Assembly: GCA_037046615.1 (NCBI GenBank)
Contig: JBAOHD010000021.1
Span: 1-64,000 of the forward strand
Direction of reading: 5' to 3'
DNA length: 64,000 nucleotides
Origin: Phosphoribacter sp037046615
GTDB taxonomy: Bacteria; Actinomycetota; Actinomycetes; Actinomycetales; Dermatophilaceae
The position numbers and the translations under genes were made by a program. The notes under the pieces are model-generated. The model did no database searches and was not told where the DNA came from. It worked only from the letters and a program-made list of their open reading frames with translations. Of the stretch, positions 30,987 through 40,950 are shown piece after piece (position 1 is the stretch's first letter; every line of letters begins with the position of its first letter).

Positions 30987-32223
30987 GTGTCGATAGCCCC
31001 GACGCCTCCGTCGCGACGACCTCGGCCCACCGACCAGGCGGACGTACGCCGGCACAACGCGGGCCTCGTGCTGGCCGCGGTCAGCGACGGCCCGGTCTCC
31101 CGCGCCGAGGTCGCCGGCGTCACCGGGCTCACCCGGGCGACGGTCGGCTCGATCGTCGACGAGCTGCTCGCGGCCGGGCTCGTGAGCGAGCAGGGCACGC
31201 GCGCACCGCGCGGCGTCGGGCGCCCGGGCACCGACCTCGCGCTCGACCCGTCGGGCGGCGCCGGGATCGGCGTGGAGATCAACGTCGACGGGCTCTCGTG
31301 CACGGTCGTCGACCTCACGGGCGAGGTGCGCCACCGGGCGGCTCGGGCGGGCGACCAGCGCGACAAGCCGGCTCGGCACCGTCCTCAGGTCGGCCGCGCG
31401 CCTGGTCGACGACGCGCTGCGCGCCGCCGCGGCCGACCGCCTCACGGTGCGCGGCATCGGCGTCGCCGTCCCCGGACTCGTCGACCTCGAGGCGTCGGTG
31501 CTGCGTGTCGCGCCGAACCTCGGCTGGGCCGACGTGCCCGTCCTGGACCGGATGCGCGGGGCTTCGAGCATGCTCTGGCCCCGCGCGTCCCTCGACAACG
31601 AGGCCAACCTCGCGGCGCTGGGCGAGCTGTGGTCGGGAGACCACGGCGACACCGAGAGCTTCGTGCTGGTCAACGGCGACGTCGGTGTCGGTGCCGGCGT
31701 GGTCCTCGAGGGCCGGCTGCACCGCGGCACCCGCGGCTTCGGCGGCGAGCTCGGCCACCTCACCGTCGCCCCGGACGGGCCCGAGTGCCGCTGCGGCGCG
31801 CGGGGCTGCCTCGAGCAGGTCGCCGGCCTCGACTGGATCCTGCGCAGCGCGGGGCTGCGCCCGTCGTCCGCGCACGGGGCCGATGCCACGCCCGCCCTGC
31901 TGGCCGCGCTCGCTGAGGGCGAGCCGCGCGCGGTGGGTGCGGTCGAGGACGCCGGCGCCTCGCTCGGGGTGGGGATCGCCGCGATCGTGAACCTCTTCGA
32001 CGTCGACGCCGTGGTGCTCGGCGGCGTCTACGCCCCGCTCTTCCCGTGGCTCGAGGCGCCGGTGCGGGCGGCGGTCGAGCGCCGGGTGCTCTCCGCGCGG
32101 TGGGCGCCGATCTCGATCGCGCCGTCGCGCCTCGGTCGCGACGCCGCGGTCGTCGGGGCTGCGCGGTCGGCCCTGCGCGAGGTGCTCACCGATCCTCTCG
32201 GCGCCGTCGCCGCCAGCGCCTGA
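30987..32223 (+). CDS. ROK family transcriptional regulator, likely xylose repressor
   Basis: A winged-helix domain (NAGLVLAAVSDGPVSRAEVA, then GLTRATVGSIVDELLAAGLV) precedes a ROK sugar-kinase-like domain with ALGELWSGDHG, LVNGDVGVGAGVVLEG, GFGGELGHLTVAP and the zinc motif CRCGARGCLE. Placement divergent from xylAB points to a XylR-type repressor released by xylose. The start GTG 30987 follows CTGGAGGC. One frame change lies near 31370; the remainder to 32223 is open. Length of about 410 residues is normal. Confidence 0.85.
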
Positions 32224-32371
32224 GCCACCCCTCGCTCGCACTGACCGATCCGTCGTTTCCCGGCCTCGGTACCGACGGATTGATCAGTCTCAGCGGGCGG
32301 GCACCGCTACGGTTCCTGCCAGTGGGTGCACGGGCGGCTGCGCAGCGTGCACGCGAGGGTGGAGGGGCCAC

Positions 32372-34918
32372 ATGTCGGGGACGACGGACGACGGCGGCGA
32401 CGCGACGGTGGATGCCGTCACAACGCCGGGGCGGCTGGACCCGCGGGCCTGGCGCCGAGGCGCCGGCCAGCTGTGGTCGTCCGCCGCCGACGCACCCCTC
32501 GAACGGCGACCCACGGACGTCGTCCTCCTCGTCGTCACCGTGGTGTCGCTCGCGCTCCTGTCGATCCCCGCACCCGGCCCGGGCAACCTCGACAAGGCCG
32601 TCACGGAGCTGCTCAACGCGCTCCCGGGTCTGCTCGGCTGGTTCTGGGAGACGGCGTACGCGCTCGCCCTCGGCTGGGCCCTGCTGCTCCTGGTCCTTGC
32701 CGCATTCGGCCGGGCGCGCCGACGCCTCCTGGTCATGCAGGTCGTCGCCGCCGTGCTGGCGCTCGCGATCGCGACAGCGCTCGCGTTCGCCGAGGGCGGC
32801 AGCTGGAGCGGGGTCTGGGACGCACTGACCTCGCAGGACACCGGTCGCATCTACCCGGCCGTGCGACTGTCGCTGGTGGTCGCGATCGTCGCGGTCTCCT
32901 CCCCGCACCTCGCGCGCCCCTACCGCCGCCTCGGCTGGCTGCTCGTGATCGTGGGCTCCGTGGCCGGAGTCGCACTCGAGATCGACCTGCTCGTCGGCGC
33001 CGTCGCCGGAGTGATCCTGGGCGTCGCCGCCGCCTCCGCCGTCCACGTGGCCTTCGGGTCGCCGGGCGGCCACGTGCCGCTCGAGCTCGTGATCGACGAG
33101 CTCGAGGACCTCGGCGTACGCGTCGGGCGAGCTCGAGCACTGCGCCGTCCGACCCGCGCGGACGTCGTCGACCGCCACTCGGCACGTCGGACGCCGACGG
33201 ACGGCCGCATCCTCGTGCGCATCTACGGACGCGACGCCTTCGAGGGCGTCGCTGCATCGCGACTCGGCGTGGTCAGCGGCATGCTGCTACAAGGATGAGC
33301 GGCCCGCGAGCCTCGGTCGGCCGCCAGGACGCAGGTCGAGCACGAGGCCTTCCTGACCCTGGTACGCCGAACGCGCCGGGCGTGCCGGTGCAGCCGGTCC
33401 TGGCTGCCGGGCACGGCCTGGGGCAAGCGACGCGCTGCTCGTGCGCCGCGACGACGGCGAGAGCGCTCCCGGACCTCGCGCGACGGCGAGGCCTCCGACG
33501 AGACGCATGCTCAGGCCGTTCTGGGCCGCGCTCGCGTCAGCCTGCACGCCGCCGGGCATCGCGCACGGGCGAGGTGCGATCCCGCACGCGCTCGTGGTCC
33601 GACGACGACGGCACGGCGGCGTCTCGCCGACCTCGCGTCGGCGGTGCACGAGCTCGGCCCGACGCCAACGAGCTTCGTCGCGCGACAACGCGCAGATGCT
33701 GGTCGTGCACGGCCACGGTGACTCGACGTCGACGACGGCCGTGCGTGTCGCGAAGCGCCGCGCTGTCGCACGACGACCTCGTCGCGGCTGATGCCGTTAC
33801 CTGCAGCCGGCCGCGCTCGACGCCGAGACCAAGCGCGGCGGTCGAAGGCGGCACGAGTGGAAGATGGCCGACCTGCGGTCGGCGCGTGGCCGAGGCGGCC
33901 GGCGTCGAGGAGCCGCCGCTCGGAGAAGCTGCAGCGCGTCACCATCGGCTCGATCTTCATGATCGTGGTGCTCGGCTTCGTCGCGTGGTCGGTGATCAGC
34001 GCGGTCGCCGGCATCGGGATCGAGCACGCTGATCGACGGAGTTCAAGGGCGCCGAGCTGGTGGCTGGGTGATCGCCGGCGATCCTCATCGCCGCCGTTCA
34101 TCCAGGTGGGCCAGGCGATCGCCACGCTCGGCGCCTACGATCGAGCCAAGCTGCGCGTTCCTGCCCGTGCTCGGCCTGCGAGTACGCCGATCAGCGTTCC
34201 TCGGCCTCGCCGTCCCCGGCGTCTGCAGCGAAGATCGCGCTCACGATCAGGCTACCTGCAGCTCGTCGGGTCAGCAACCCGACGGCCGCCGTCGCGATCA
34301 GCGTACATGGACGCCTTCTCGGCGGCCTGCTGGTGCAGGCGCTCGTCATCGTGCTGACGATGCTCACAGGGCTCGTGGTGCTGACGCCGTCGTCGCCCTC
34401 GTCGGGATCGTCCAGCTCGGTCGGCGGGGCGCTCGCGAGCGTGAACTGGACGCTCGTCGTGATCGTCCTCGTCGCGCTCGTGGCGCTGTCGGTCCTGCTC
34501 TACCTCGCGGTGCCGAAGGTACGTCGCTTCGTCCAGGAGCGCGCCGCCGACAGCATCGACGCGCTGAAGGTGCTGCGCTCCCCCACGAAGCTGCTGCTCA
34601 TCCTCTTCGGCAGCGTGCTGTGGAACGTCATCGCGGCGATGGCGCTCGGGGCCTCGGTGCGCGCGTTCGGCCAGACCGCGACCTTCGCCGAGCTGATCCT
34701 CATCAACACGCTGGTCTCGCTCTTCGCCGGCTCTCATGCCGATCCCCGGCAACATCGGCGTCTCGGAGGCCGCGCTCACCGCCGGTCTCACCGCGGTCGG
34801 CGTACCGCAGTCGGCGGCTCTGTCGGCCGCGATCGTCTACCGCATCGCGACGTTCTACGTGCCCCCGCTCTATGGCGCCGTCGCGCTCAAGGGCATGCGC
34901 AGACGCGGATACCTCTAG
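32372..34918 (+). CDS. Large membrane protein: kinase-like domain plus LPG-synthase-type flippase domain (frameshifted)
   Basis: This protein of about 850 residues has an N-terminal block of membrane helices (VVLLVVTVVSLALLSIPAPG onward), then a soluble domain resembling aminoglycoside/protein-kinase-like folds (LVRIYGRDAFEG, VEHEAFLTLV, LHAAGIAHGEVRSRTLVV, where HGE replaces the usual catalytic HGD), then a C-terminal domain of seven or more helices of the UPF0104/LPG_synthase_TM family ending SLFAGLMPIPGNIGVSEAA and IATFYVPPLYGAVALKGMRR. Such proteins are linked to lipid translocation. The middle (33290-34330) is broken by many indels. ATG 32372 follows GAGGGTGGAGGG. The kinase-like part may be inactive. 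Confidence 0.75.
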
Positions 34919-34931
34919 CGCTCCCACGCAT

Positions 34932-34971
34932 GACGGTGGCCCGCCCCCTCGCGAGGGGACGGGCCACCGTC
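34932..34971. terminator. Bidirectional terminator
   Basis: GACGGTGGCCC (34932-34942) pairs with GGGCCACCGTC (34961-34971), and an inner CCCCTCGCGAGGGG self-pairs. It lies between the membrane fusion gene and the convergent fasciclin gene. Confidence 0.75.
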
Positions 34972-35013
34972 GTACGCCGGTCAGCCCCGGCGGGCCTGGC
35001 ACTGCTGCAGGCG

Positions 35014-35655
35014 TCAGGCCTTCGGCAGGTCGAGCGGGCGCAGGACGCGGTCGATGCCGTGCGCGATCTGCAGGTTGCCCTTGTTGATGTCGTAGGCGTC
35101 CCAGCGCACGCGGGGCGTCGGTGGCGTCGGGGTCGAGGTCGCGCAGCTCGATCTTGCGGTTCGGCACGATGTCGACCGTGAGCGGGGCCCCGGCAGCCGT
35201 GCCGAGCGCAGCGCCATCGGCCTTCAGCGCGGTCGCGCGGTCGATCGTGGCGCCGGCGACGACGTGGTAGAGCAGCACGGTCTCGACGGTGTCGATGCCG
35301 AAGCTCGCCACGGCGTTGAACACGCCCTGCTCGCTGGTGACCCACTTCCCGGTGGTCGAGTAGACGAAGAGGCGGAACGCCTGGTCGCGCGGGATGAACG
35401 CGGTGACCGGCGTGGTGCCGTCGGTCAGGACCTTGACCGGCGAGCTCGGCTTCGCGGCCAGGACCGCGAGGGCGGCCTGGGTGACGATGTCGAAGTCGTT
35501 GGAGTTGCCGTCGAACGTGTCGCCGTCCGACAGCAGGACGTTGGCGAGCGAGTTGGTGCCGGGCGCGGAGGCGTTGGCGGCGGGGCGGCTGCGACGGCGC
35601 CCGTCGCGACAGCGGCTGCGGCGACGAGCGAGGCAGTGGTTCGGCGAAGGCGCAC
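35014..35655 (-). CDS. Secreted fasciclin-domain protein (frameshifted)
   Basis: GTG 35655 starts a signal peptide (RLRRTTASLVAAAAVATGAV) followed by one FAS1 adhesion domain: NDFDIVTQAALAVLAAKP, TPVTAFIPRDQAFRLFV (first conserved box), GIDTVETVLLYHVVAGATID (second box) and INKGNLQIAHGIDRVLRP (third box). About 213 residues corrected. Frame breaks lie near 35115 and 35580. FAS1 proteins mediate cell adhesion in many organisms; no membrane or wall anchor is seen, so it is probably released. Confidence 0.85.
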
Positions 35656-35852
35656 GAGGGCTCCCGGGGCTGTGCGGGCCCGGCTGGTCCGGGCGTCGAC
35701 CCCTCTTCTGCCCCCTCGGACCGCGTGGATGCACGCCGTCGCACATTCGCCCCGACTTTCGACGGAGCGTGGCGACGCGGTCACAGCCGGGTGGATTTCT
35801 GCTGCTCGCCGTGCGTCGGCTACGATCTGCGGGCTGCCCTCGGACGGCGGAC

Positions 35853-35926
35853 GGCCAGGTAGCTCAGTTGGTACGAGCGTCCGACTGAAAATCGGAAGGT
35901 CGGCGGTTCGACCCCGCCCCTGGCCA
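35853..35926 (+). tRNA. tRNA-Phe (GAA)
   Basis: Acceptor arms GGCCAGG and CCTGGCC with discriminator A, anticodon stem TCCGA/TCGGA around loop CTGAAAA giving anticodon GAA, and T-arm GGCGGTTCGACCCCGCC are present. CCA is not encoded. The 3' end lies next to an integrase gene, so this tRNA is a likely attachment site. Confidence 0.95.
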
Positions 35927-35945
35927 CTGTAACAGATGCACGTCA

Positions 35946-37230
35946 GAGCCCTGAGTCCAATGATCGATGGGCGCTTCACGTAGTCTCTGTGTCACAAGAC
36001 TCTGTGCACATGCCCGCGCAGCACTTCGGTCGAGCGTCGCCATGGCATCGACGGCGTCGTCCTGCAAACATGTGGGCGTAGATCCGCTGAGCGATGACGG
36101 GGTCGTGCCCGTGGATGCTCGCGACGACGTGCACGGAATCCCGGCGCCGAGCAGCAGTGTCACGCTGGTGTGGCGGAGGTCGTGGAGCCGGACGCGGCGC
36201 AAGGGCCGGCTGCGGCTCGCGAGCCGGTGGAAGACGGTGGAGCAGGTCTCAGGCCGCGGCGGTCGACCCGAGGCGTCCGCGCAGGACGAACCCAAGGTCC
36301 TCTACGGAGGCTGATCGCCGAGCTCGCGCGGTCGGCTGTCATGCTGGCGTCTCGTGCGTCGAGCGAGGCGCCTGCACCGCGAAGGGGGCGAGCGGCACGA
36401 CGCGCCGCGACCGCGCGGACTTGGGCTCGCCCTCGGACCACGCCGCCGCCGCTGCGGCCGAGCTGGACGCGGGAGCTGTCGCACGAGCAGGTGCGGAGGT
36501 CGCGGCGTCGAGCTGCGACCATCCGTCCAGCGGGTGCCGAGCACCTCGCCGCGGCTGAGAAGACCCGACAGGCTGAGCGCGTACGGCACCCGCCCACGGG
36601 CGATCGGCAACGTCGCGCGCAGAAAGACCGACGGCTGCCTCCTGCGTCCAGGCCTGCATCTCCTGTGCGGTTGTGGAGTAGGTCGACCATCTGCGCGGGT
36701 TTACGCGCAGCACGAGGCCTTCGCGGACGGCCGCCCTGAAGACCTGCCTCAGGACCCCGAGGGTGAGGTTGACCGAGCGCGCGGCGAGCGGCCTAGGGCC
36801 GGCCCCGCATCGTGTTGATCAGCGCGACTAGATCGGTCTTGGAGATGGTCGAGGCGCCGATGGCCAAACTGCTCGACGTGCGGTTCAGGAGCGACCCGGT
36901 ACCCCTCGAGCGTCTTGGGACGTATCGCATGGCGCCGGACTCCAGCCACACCTGTGCGTACTCCTGCAGTGTCGCCTCGACGTGACCCACGTACGTACCC
37001 GAATTGACCGCGACCCTGGTCGAGGCGATGAAGGCGCGCGCCTCCTTCAGCGTGTCGAAGGTCCGCGTTGCCTGGCGACGTCGTCCGTCGCGAGCCGTGC
37101 CCGCATCGACGACGCAGCGCCAGCGTGCAGAGCCGTCACTCAGGACGACCCTTCTGATGGGCTCGCGACCCGCGCGACTCACGTACAGCCCCTGGAGTCC
37201 GGCACGGCGCTGAGTCTTGTGCCGCGAGAG
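35946..37230 (-). CDS. Tyrosine recombinase/phage-type integrase (frameshifted)
   Basis: The N-terminal part (37230-36790) has a DNA-binding region (REPIRRVVLSDGSARWRC, then TFDTLKEARAFIASTRVAV) and a SAM-like core-binding domain (ATLQEYAQVWLESG). The catalytic domain shows RRGEVLGTRW with the first Arg, LHDLRHTSVTLLLGAG with the His-x-x-Arg box, VASIHGHDPVIAQRIY with the nucleophile Tyr, and a final helix DDAVDAMATLDRSAA. At least four indels break it. It lies immediately downstream of tRNA-Phe in the usual geometry of a genomic island integrated into a tRNA 3' end. The exact start and stop are uncertain. The rest of the island is lost at the contig join. Confidence 0.8.
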
Positions 37231-37676
37231 GCAACGCGCCGGCACCCGAGCTCGTCCTCTGCCCACGACACGCCCGGTGGTACAGCACAGCTGCTGCACC
37301 TGTCGCTCCGGCGGCCAAGTTCCGTTGGTGGGCAGTCCACATCTAATGATGTGCGGCACGACTGCTCGAGACGCCGAGACGAGAAGCCACCGACGCTTCG
37401 ACCGACCCCTTACGAGAGCGCTTGCCTGCGCTCCAGGCTCAGACGGTCGCGCCGATTCCCGGCGCTACGAGCACAAATGGGCCGTTCTATGTCGGCGTGT
37501 GACGGTTGCTCGGGGACGAGGCGGGGACGGATGAGCACCAACGACCCAGCGCCCGAGCAGTCGACTCGAGGTGCCGAGTGTCGGCGACGACGCGCAGCCT
37601 GGCCTCGTGCCCGGCACCTGCCGGCCGCAGCAAGGCGCGCATAGCGAGCGCCGCCTACCCCGAGGCGAGCCGGTGG
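37231..37676. other. Stretch without a recognisable gene
   Basis: Several open frames exist on both strands but none has a ribosome site, conserved start or family-like sequence. On the plus strand GTGACGG...GATGAGCACC at about 37500-37535 could start a short frame (MSTNDPAPEQSTRG) that ends after 38 codons. It may hold decayed island DNA. Confidence 0.35.
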
Positions 37677-38008
37677 CTACCCCTGGACCGCCACCGTGAG
37701 CAGGACCACGCTGTCCTCGAGCGCCTCCAGGCCGTGCCGACCCAATGGGATGACCAGGAGGTCGCCCGCTGACGCGTCCCAGGCGGCGTCGCCCTCGGTC
37801 AGGCGCACCGATCCATGCAGGACCTGAAGAGTGGCCTCGCCGGGACTCTCGTGCTCGTCGAGGCGGTGGCCGCCGGCAGCGCGATCAGGGTCTGGCGCAA
37901 CGTGCGCTCATGGCCACCGTAGACAGTGTGAGCACTGCGCCCGCTGGAGGCCTCCCGTGCAGCGGTGAGGTGCTGGTGGACCAGCGCGGTCAATGACGTG
38001 GTCTGCAT
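37677..38008 (-). CDS. Cupin-domain protein (one frameshift)
   Basis: This protein of about 110 residues starts MQTTSLTALVHQHLTAAREA and carries a cupin barrel: ERTLRQTLIALPAG, then in the second frame LDEHESPGEATLQVLHGSVR with the metal-binding His and Glu, and AGDLLVIPLGRHGLEALEDS for the second motif. It ends VVLLTVAVQG at TAG 37677. The frame break is near 37865. Small cupins like this are often sensors or quenchers in stress operons. It is followed upstream on the same strand by the Rieske gene, about 60 bases away. Confidence 0.75.
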
Positions 38009-38067
38009 GACGTGCCCTTCGGATCGGTTTCGGGGTTGCGGGCGGGGGAATCGCGGTGTGCGCGGGG

Positions 38068-38271
38068 TCAGGTCCGCGACACCTGGACGTGCCCGTCGTG
38101 GACGCGCACCGGATAGGTCCTGACCGGTGCGGTCGCGGGCAGGTTCAGGGCCTCGCCGGTGCGCAGGTCGAACTTCGAGCCGTGCATCCAGCACTCGATC
38201 GTGGCACCGTCGACCTCACCCTCGGACAGCGGCACCGCGGTGCTGGTGCACTCGTCGTGCACGGCGAACAT
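38068..38271 (-). CDS. Rieske [2Fe-2S] ferredoxin, N-terminally truncated
   Basis: The 67 remaining residues match the C-terminal two-thirds of small Rieske ferredoxins of the NirD/SufE-associated type: FAVHDECTSTAVPLSEGEV, IECWMHGSKFDLRTGEALNL and PVRTYPVRVHDGHVQV. The second ligand pair Cys-x-x-His (CWMH) is present; the first pair, normally Cys-x-His, reads CTS, so one ligand His is missing. About 30 residues expected before FAVHDE are absent because the reading frame runs into unrelated DNA near 38,280. Truncation is probably due to the contig join. Confidence 0.7.
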   Translation of the reverse strand: MFAVHDECTSTAVPLSEGEVDGATIECWMHGSKFDLRTGEALNLPATAPVRTYPVRVHDGHVQVSRT

Positions 38272-38274
38272 GCT

Positions 38275-38435
38275 CCCCAGGCCACCCGTAGTCGTCAGCC
38301 ACCCGAATGATCCACTCTTTCACCACCTGCGCCCGAGGCAAGCTTCGCGCTTTCTCGGAACACCAGACGGGTGTCGTCGGGCTTCTGCGTCGTGAGGCAG
38401 AAGATCGGATACTGCCCCATGTGAATTTCGCAGGT
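38275..38435. other. Contig junction region, first boundary
   Basis: Between the cut Rieske gene and the AT-rich DNA lie about 150 bases of intermediate composition. On the minus strand they encode in two frames fragments (MGQYPIFCLTTQKPDDTRLV and LPRAQVVKEWIIRVADD) that loosely resemble the C-terminus of a GcvA-like LysR regulator. They fit neither neighbour. I regard the stretch as a piece of a third sequence joined by assembly. Confidence 0.4.
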
Positions 38436-38436
38436 C

Positions 38437-38508
38437 GGTGCTCTCTATCATTTTATTAACTATTAGTTCATCTTTATCTAATAATATATCTTGTTGTTTT
38501 TTACTCAT
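38437..38508 (-). pseudogene. Truncated plasmid replication initiator (Rep) start
   Basis: ATG 38508 opens MSKKQQDILLDKDELIVNK and about 24 codons in all before the sequence becomes GC-rich and unrelated. The AT-rich codons, position directly downstream of an iteron array and promoter, and the ELIVNK-type beginning are what is expected for an iteron-plasmid Rep (Rep_3-like) protein. The family call rests mainly on context; only the N-terminus survives. Confidence 0.45.
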
Positions 38509-38530
38509 TTTTATATGCCTTTTTTATTCT

Positions 38531-38660
38531 GGTGAAGAAACGGGGTGCTTCCGGTGAAGAAACGGGGTGCTTCCGGTGAAGAAACGGGGTGCTTCCGGTG
38601 AAGAAACGGGGTGCTTCCGGTGAAGAAACGGGGTGCTTCCGGTGAAGAAACAGGCGTGAA
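38531..38660. repeat. Iteron array: five perfect 22-bp direct repeats plus a degenerate sixth
   Basis: The unit GGTGAAGAAACGGGGTGCTT plus CC repeats head to tail at 38531, 38553, 38575, 38597 and 38619 with no spacers, and a sixth copy from 38641 diverges after twelve bases. A lone inverted-context copy lies at 38911-38933. The 22-bp unit equals two helical turns, the norm for Rep-binding iterons, and the array stands between a promoter and a Rep-like start. It is not a CRISPR because there are no spacers. Confidence 0.8.
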
Positions 38661-38683
38661 AAAAGTTGACTAATTGCATGATT

Positions 38684-38713
38684 TATAAACAAAATTAAAT
38701 CGCGATTTTTCAA
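38684..38713 (-). promoter_or_regulatory. Promoter reading through iterons into rep
   Basis: On the minus strand TTGAAA (38713-38708) and TTTATA (38689-38684) are 18 bases apart, pointing towards the iterons and the Rep start. Placement upstream of the iterons would allow Rep to repress its own gene, as in many iteron plasmids. Confidence 0.5.
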
Positions 38714-38724
38714 GTACGGTCTTA

Positions 38725-38780
38725 TTAAGATCTGTTTAAGATCTTCTTAGATCTTTATTCTTATTCTTCTTGATTAAACA
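38725..38780. promoter_or_regulatory. AT-rich unwinding element with three phased GATC sites
   Basis: GATCT occurs at 38729, 38740 and 38750, each followed by a T-rich stretch, resembling the GATCTnTTnTTTT 13-mers of enterobacterial origins. The tract is almost pure A/T beyond that and lies next to the iterons. Together these form a plausible plasmid origin opening site with Dam methylation targets. Confidence 0.55.
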
Positions 38781-39060
38781 AGGAGATGGGTAAGAAAAAA
38801 AGAATAAGAAGAATAAATTCAAAATATTTGGCGGTAATAAATTTGAATTTGTTAGTAAAATTGAAGTATTAAAAGAGGATGAAAAGAGCGGCGAAACCAG
38901 TGGTTGTAATCGGGGTGCTTCCGGTGAAGAAAATTCTTTTTTATAGAACAAAAACAAAAATTTAAGTCATTTTTAGGGGGGGTCGAAGGGGTTCTGGTCA
39001 AGGATTGGCGAGTGTCTGATAAAATCAATGAAAAATCAAATAAAACAAATCTTTAATGAA
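38781..39060. other. AT-rich stretch without a supported gene
   Basis: This stretch is largely A/T with purine-rich runs and one extra iteron-like copy (38911-38933). No open frame of convincing length or sequence is present. It may be the non-coding arm of the plasmid origin. Confidence 0.4.
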
Positions 39061-40303
39061 ATTTTTTCGGCTTGAGTAGGGTGTCGGTGGCGGGGCGGTT
39101 TTTGGGGGGGACGGCGATTTTTTCGGTCGCGGCATCGGTGCGGGCGACACGCGGGCGGTGTCCTCTGCCCATCGTCCAAACCCGTCCAGTGGTGCGTCCA
39201 GGTGGAGCGAAGTGGATACGCTCCTCCCTCCCCCACAAAACCACCCCACGAACACTCCAATCCGCAACCATGTGCAGACTTTGGAAACCGTCTGAACACC
39301 TTCCGCCGCGCTTAGGCTCCGCCCCCTTAATCGTCCACCCAAGTGCTCATGGAAACATCTGGCAACCATTATAAGATATGATTTAAAAACAATTTCCCGC
39401 AAAACGGACGCCCACGACCCTCCCTCCCCGCACAAGTGGACACCTTGTGGAGCGTTTTGGTCGATGACATCCACACCCTTCAACCCACCACCCACTCGAA
39501 GAAGTTTATTTTTTTAATAAAAACAAAAAACTGCAAAACAGTCGACAAAGGCTGTCCTGTTTCTATGAACATATTCCTGGCAGGAGGTCGACGGCGCGAA
39601 CCAGTTCGCCCCTGCAACCTCCCGACGGTGTCTGCACATAGCCCGGTTGATCGATCCGTAGCCCTCCCCTAGGGGGGCTCCCAAAGTGTTCTATTGCCTT
39701 CGATCAACGCTGATGGCTGTCACCACCTCCCCGTACGTCATCCCGACCTCACTGCAGAGCCTAACCAAGCTGCGAGCGACCCGGTCGACATCGTCACCGC
39801 CGCGTCCGAGGCACCCAACCCCCTCCACGCACCCTATTTGGGCACCGAGTGCGACATCGGCGCTGCCCACGTCGTCACCGCCGGGGGGATTTTGCCTTCA
39901 TTTTGATCAACAAAACCTCCTTTCGTGCAGCTTCATCACAACGAATTTTCAATTAATTGTGATAAGATACGCAATAAATTTGAAGACGGCATCTGGGCCG
40001 CCCCTCGCACCCCCGACGTCATATTTTTTTGCATCCAATATGGAACTTTTAATTCTTAATGATACGAATCAATAAGCACCTGATAAGGCAAGCATGGCGC
40101 CGTGATCAATGCGATCAGCTAGACCGCAAATAAAGGTGCTTTAGAATCATGTCAGTGTGGAATTTTTTATTCAATATTACACCGGGCGCGTGGGTTACAC
40201 GCGGGACGCGCGCCGCTGCACATACACCAAACCCGCGTGCGGCGTGCCAACATGGTGGTGAGACGCGCGCTGTGTCGGGCGGCAGGCTGGCGGCGGTGTA
40301 GGT
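39061..40303. other. Composite stretch of unknown origin
   Basis: Composition swings between GC-rich (39070-39330, 39700-39880, 40190-40300) and AT-rich (39500-39545, 39920-40060) segments. Open frames up to 156 codons exist, such as minus 39495-39025, but are dominated by Pro, Ser and Arg and lack ribosome sites. A 70-codon plus frame at 39694 does not resemble a family known to me. I see no RNA gene. It may be several short fragments joined. Confidence 0.35.
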
Positions 40304-40338
40304 CGAGACCGTCGGCGTTGGCCGAGACCGTCGGCGTT
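40304..40338. repeat. Two-copy direct repeat
   Basis: CGAGACCGTCGGCGTT occurs at 40304-40319 and again at 40323-40338, a 19-base period. It is the only clear repeat in this part of the filler. Confidence 0.6.

Positions 40339-40950
<612 letters not shown>

Noticed and set aside
35853..35979. Integrase reading frame continuing through tRNA-Phe
   Set aside because: The translated end is the antisense of the tRNA, a common annotation artefact; the true stop is hidden by an indel before it.
38531..38660. Possible CRISPR array
   Set aside because: The 22-bp units abut each other with no spacers and sit upstream of a Rep-like start, so they are iterons.
39025..39495. 156-codon minus-strand reading frame in the filler
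   Set aside because: It is dominated by Pro, Ser and Arg with no domain-like pattern, and it runs from GC-rich into AT-rich DNA without any change in reading logic.
39694..39906. 70-codon reading frame in the filler
   Set aside because: It lacks a ribosome site and any family resemblance, and composition changes right after it. Not strong enough to call a gene.
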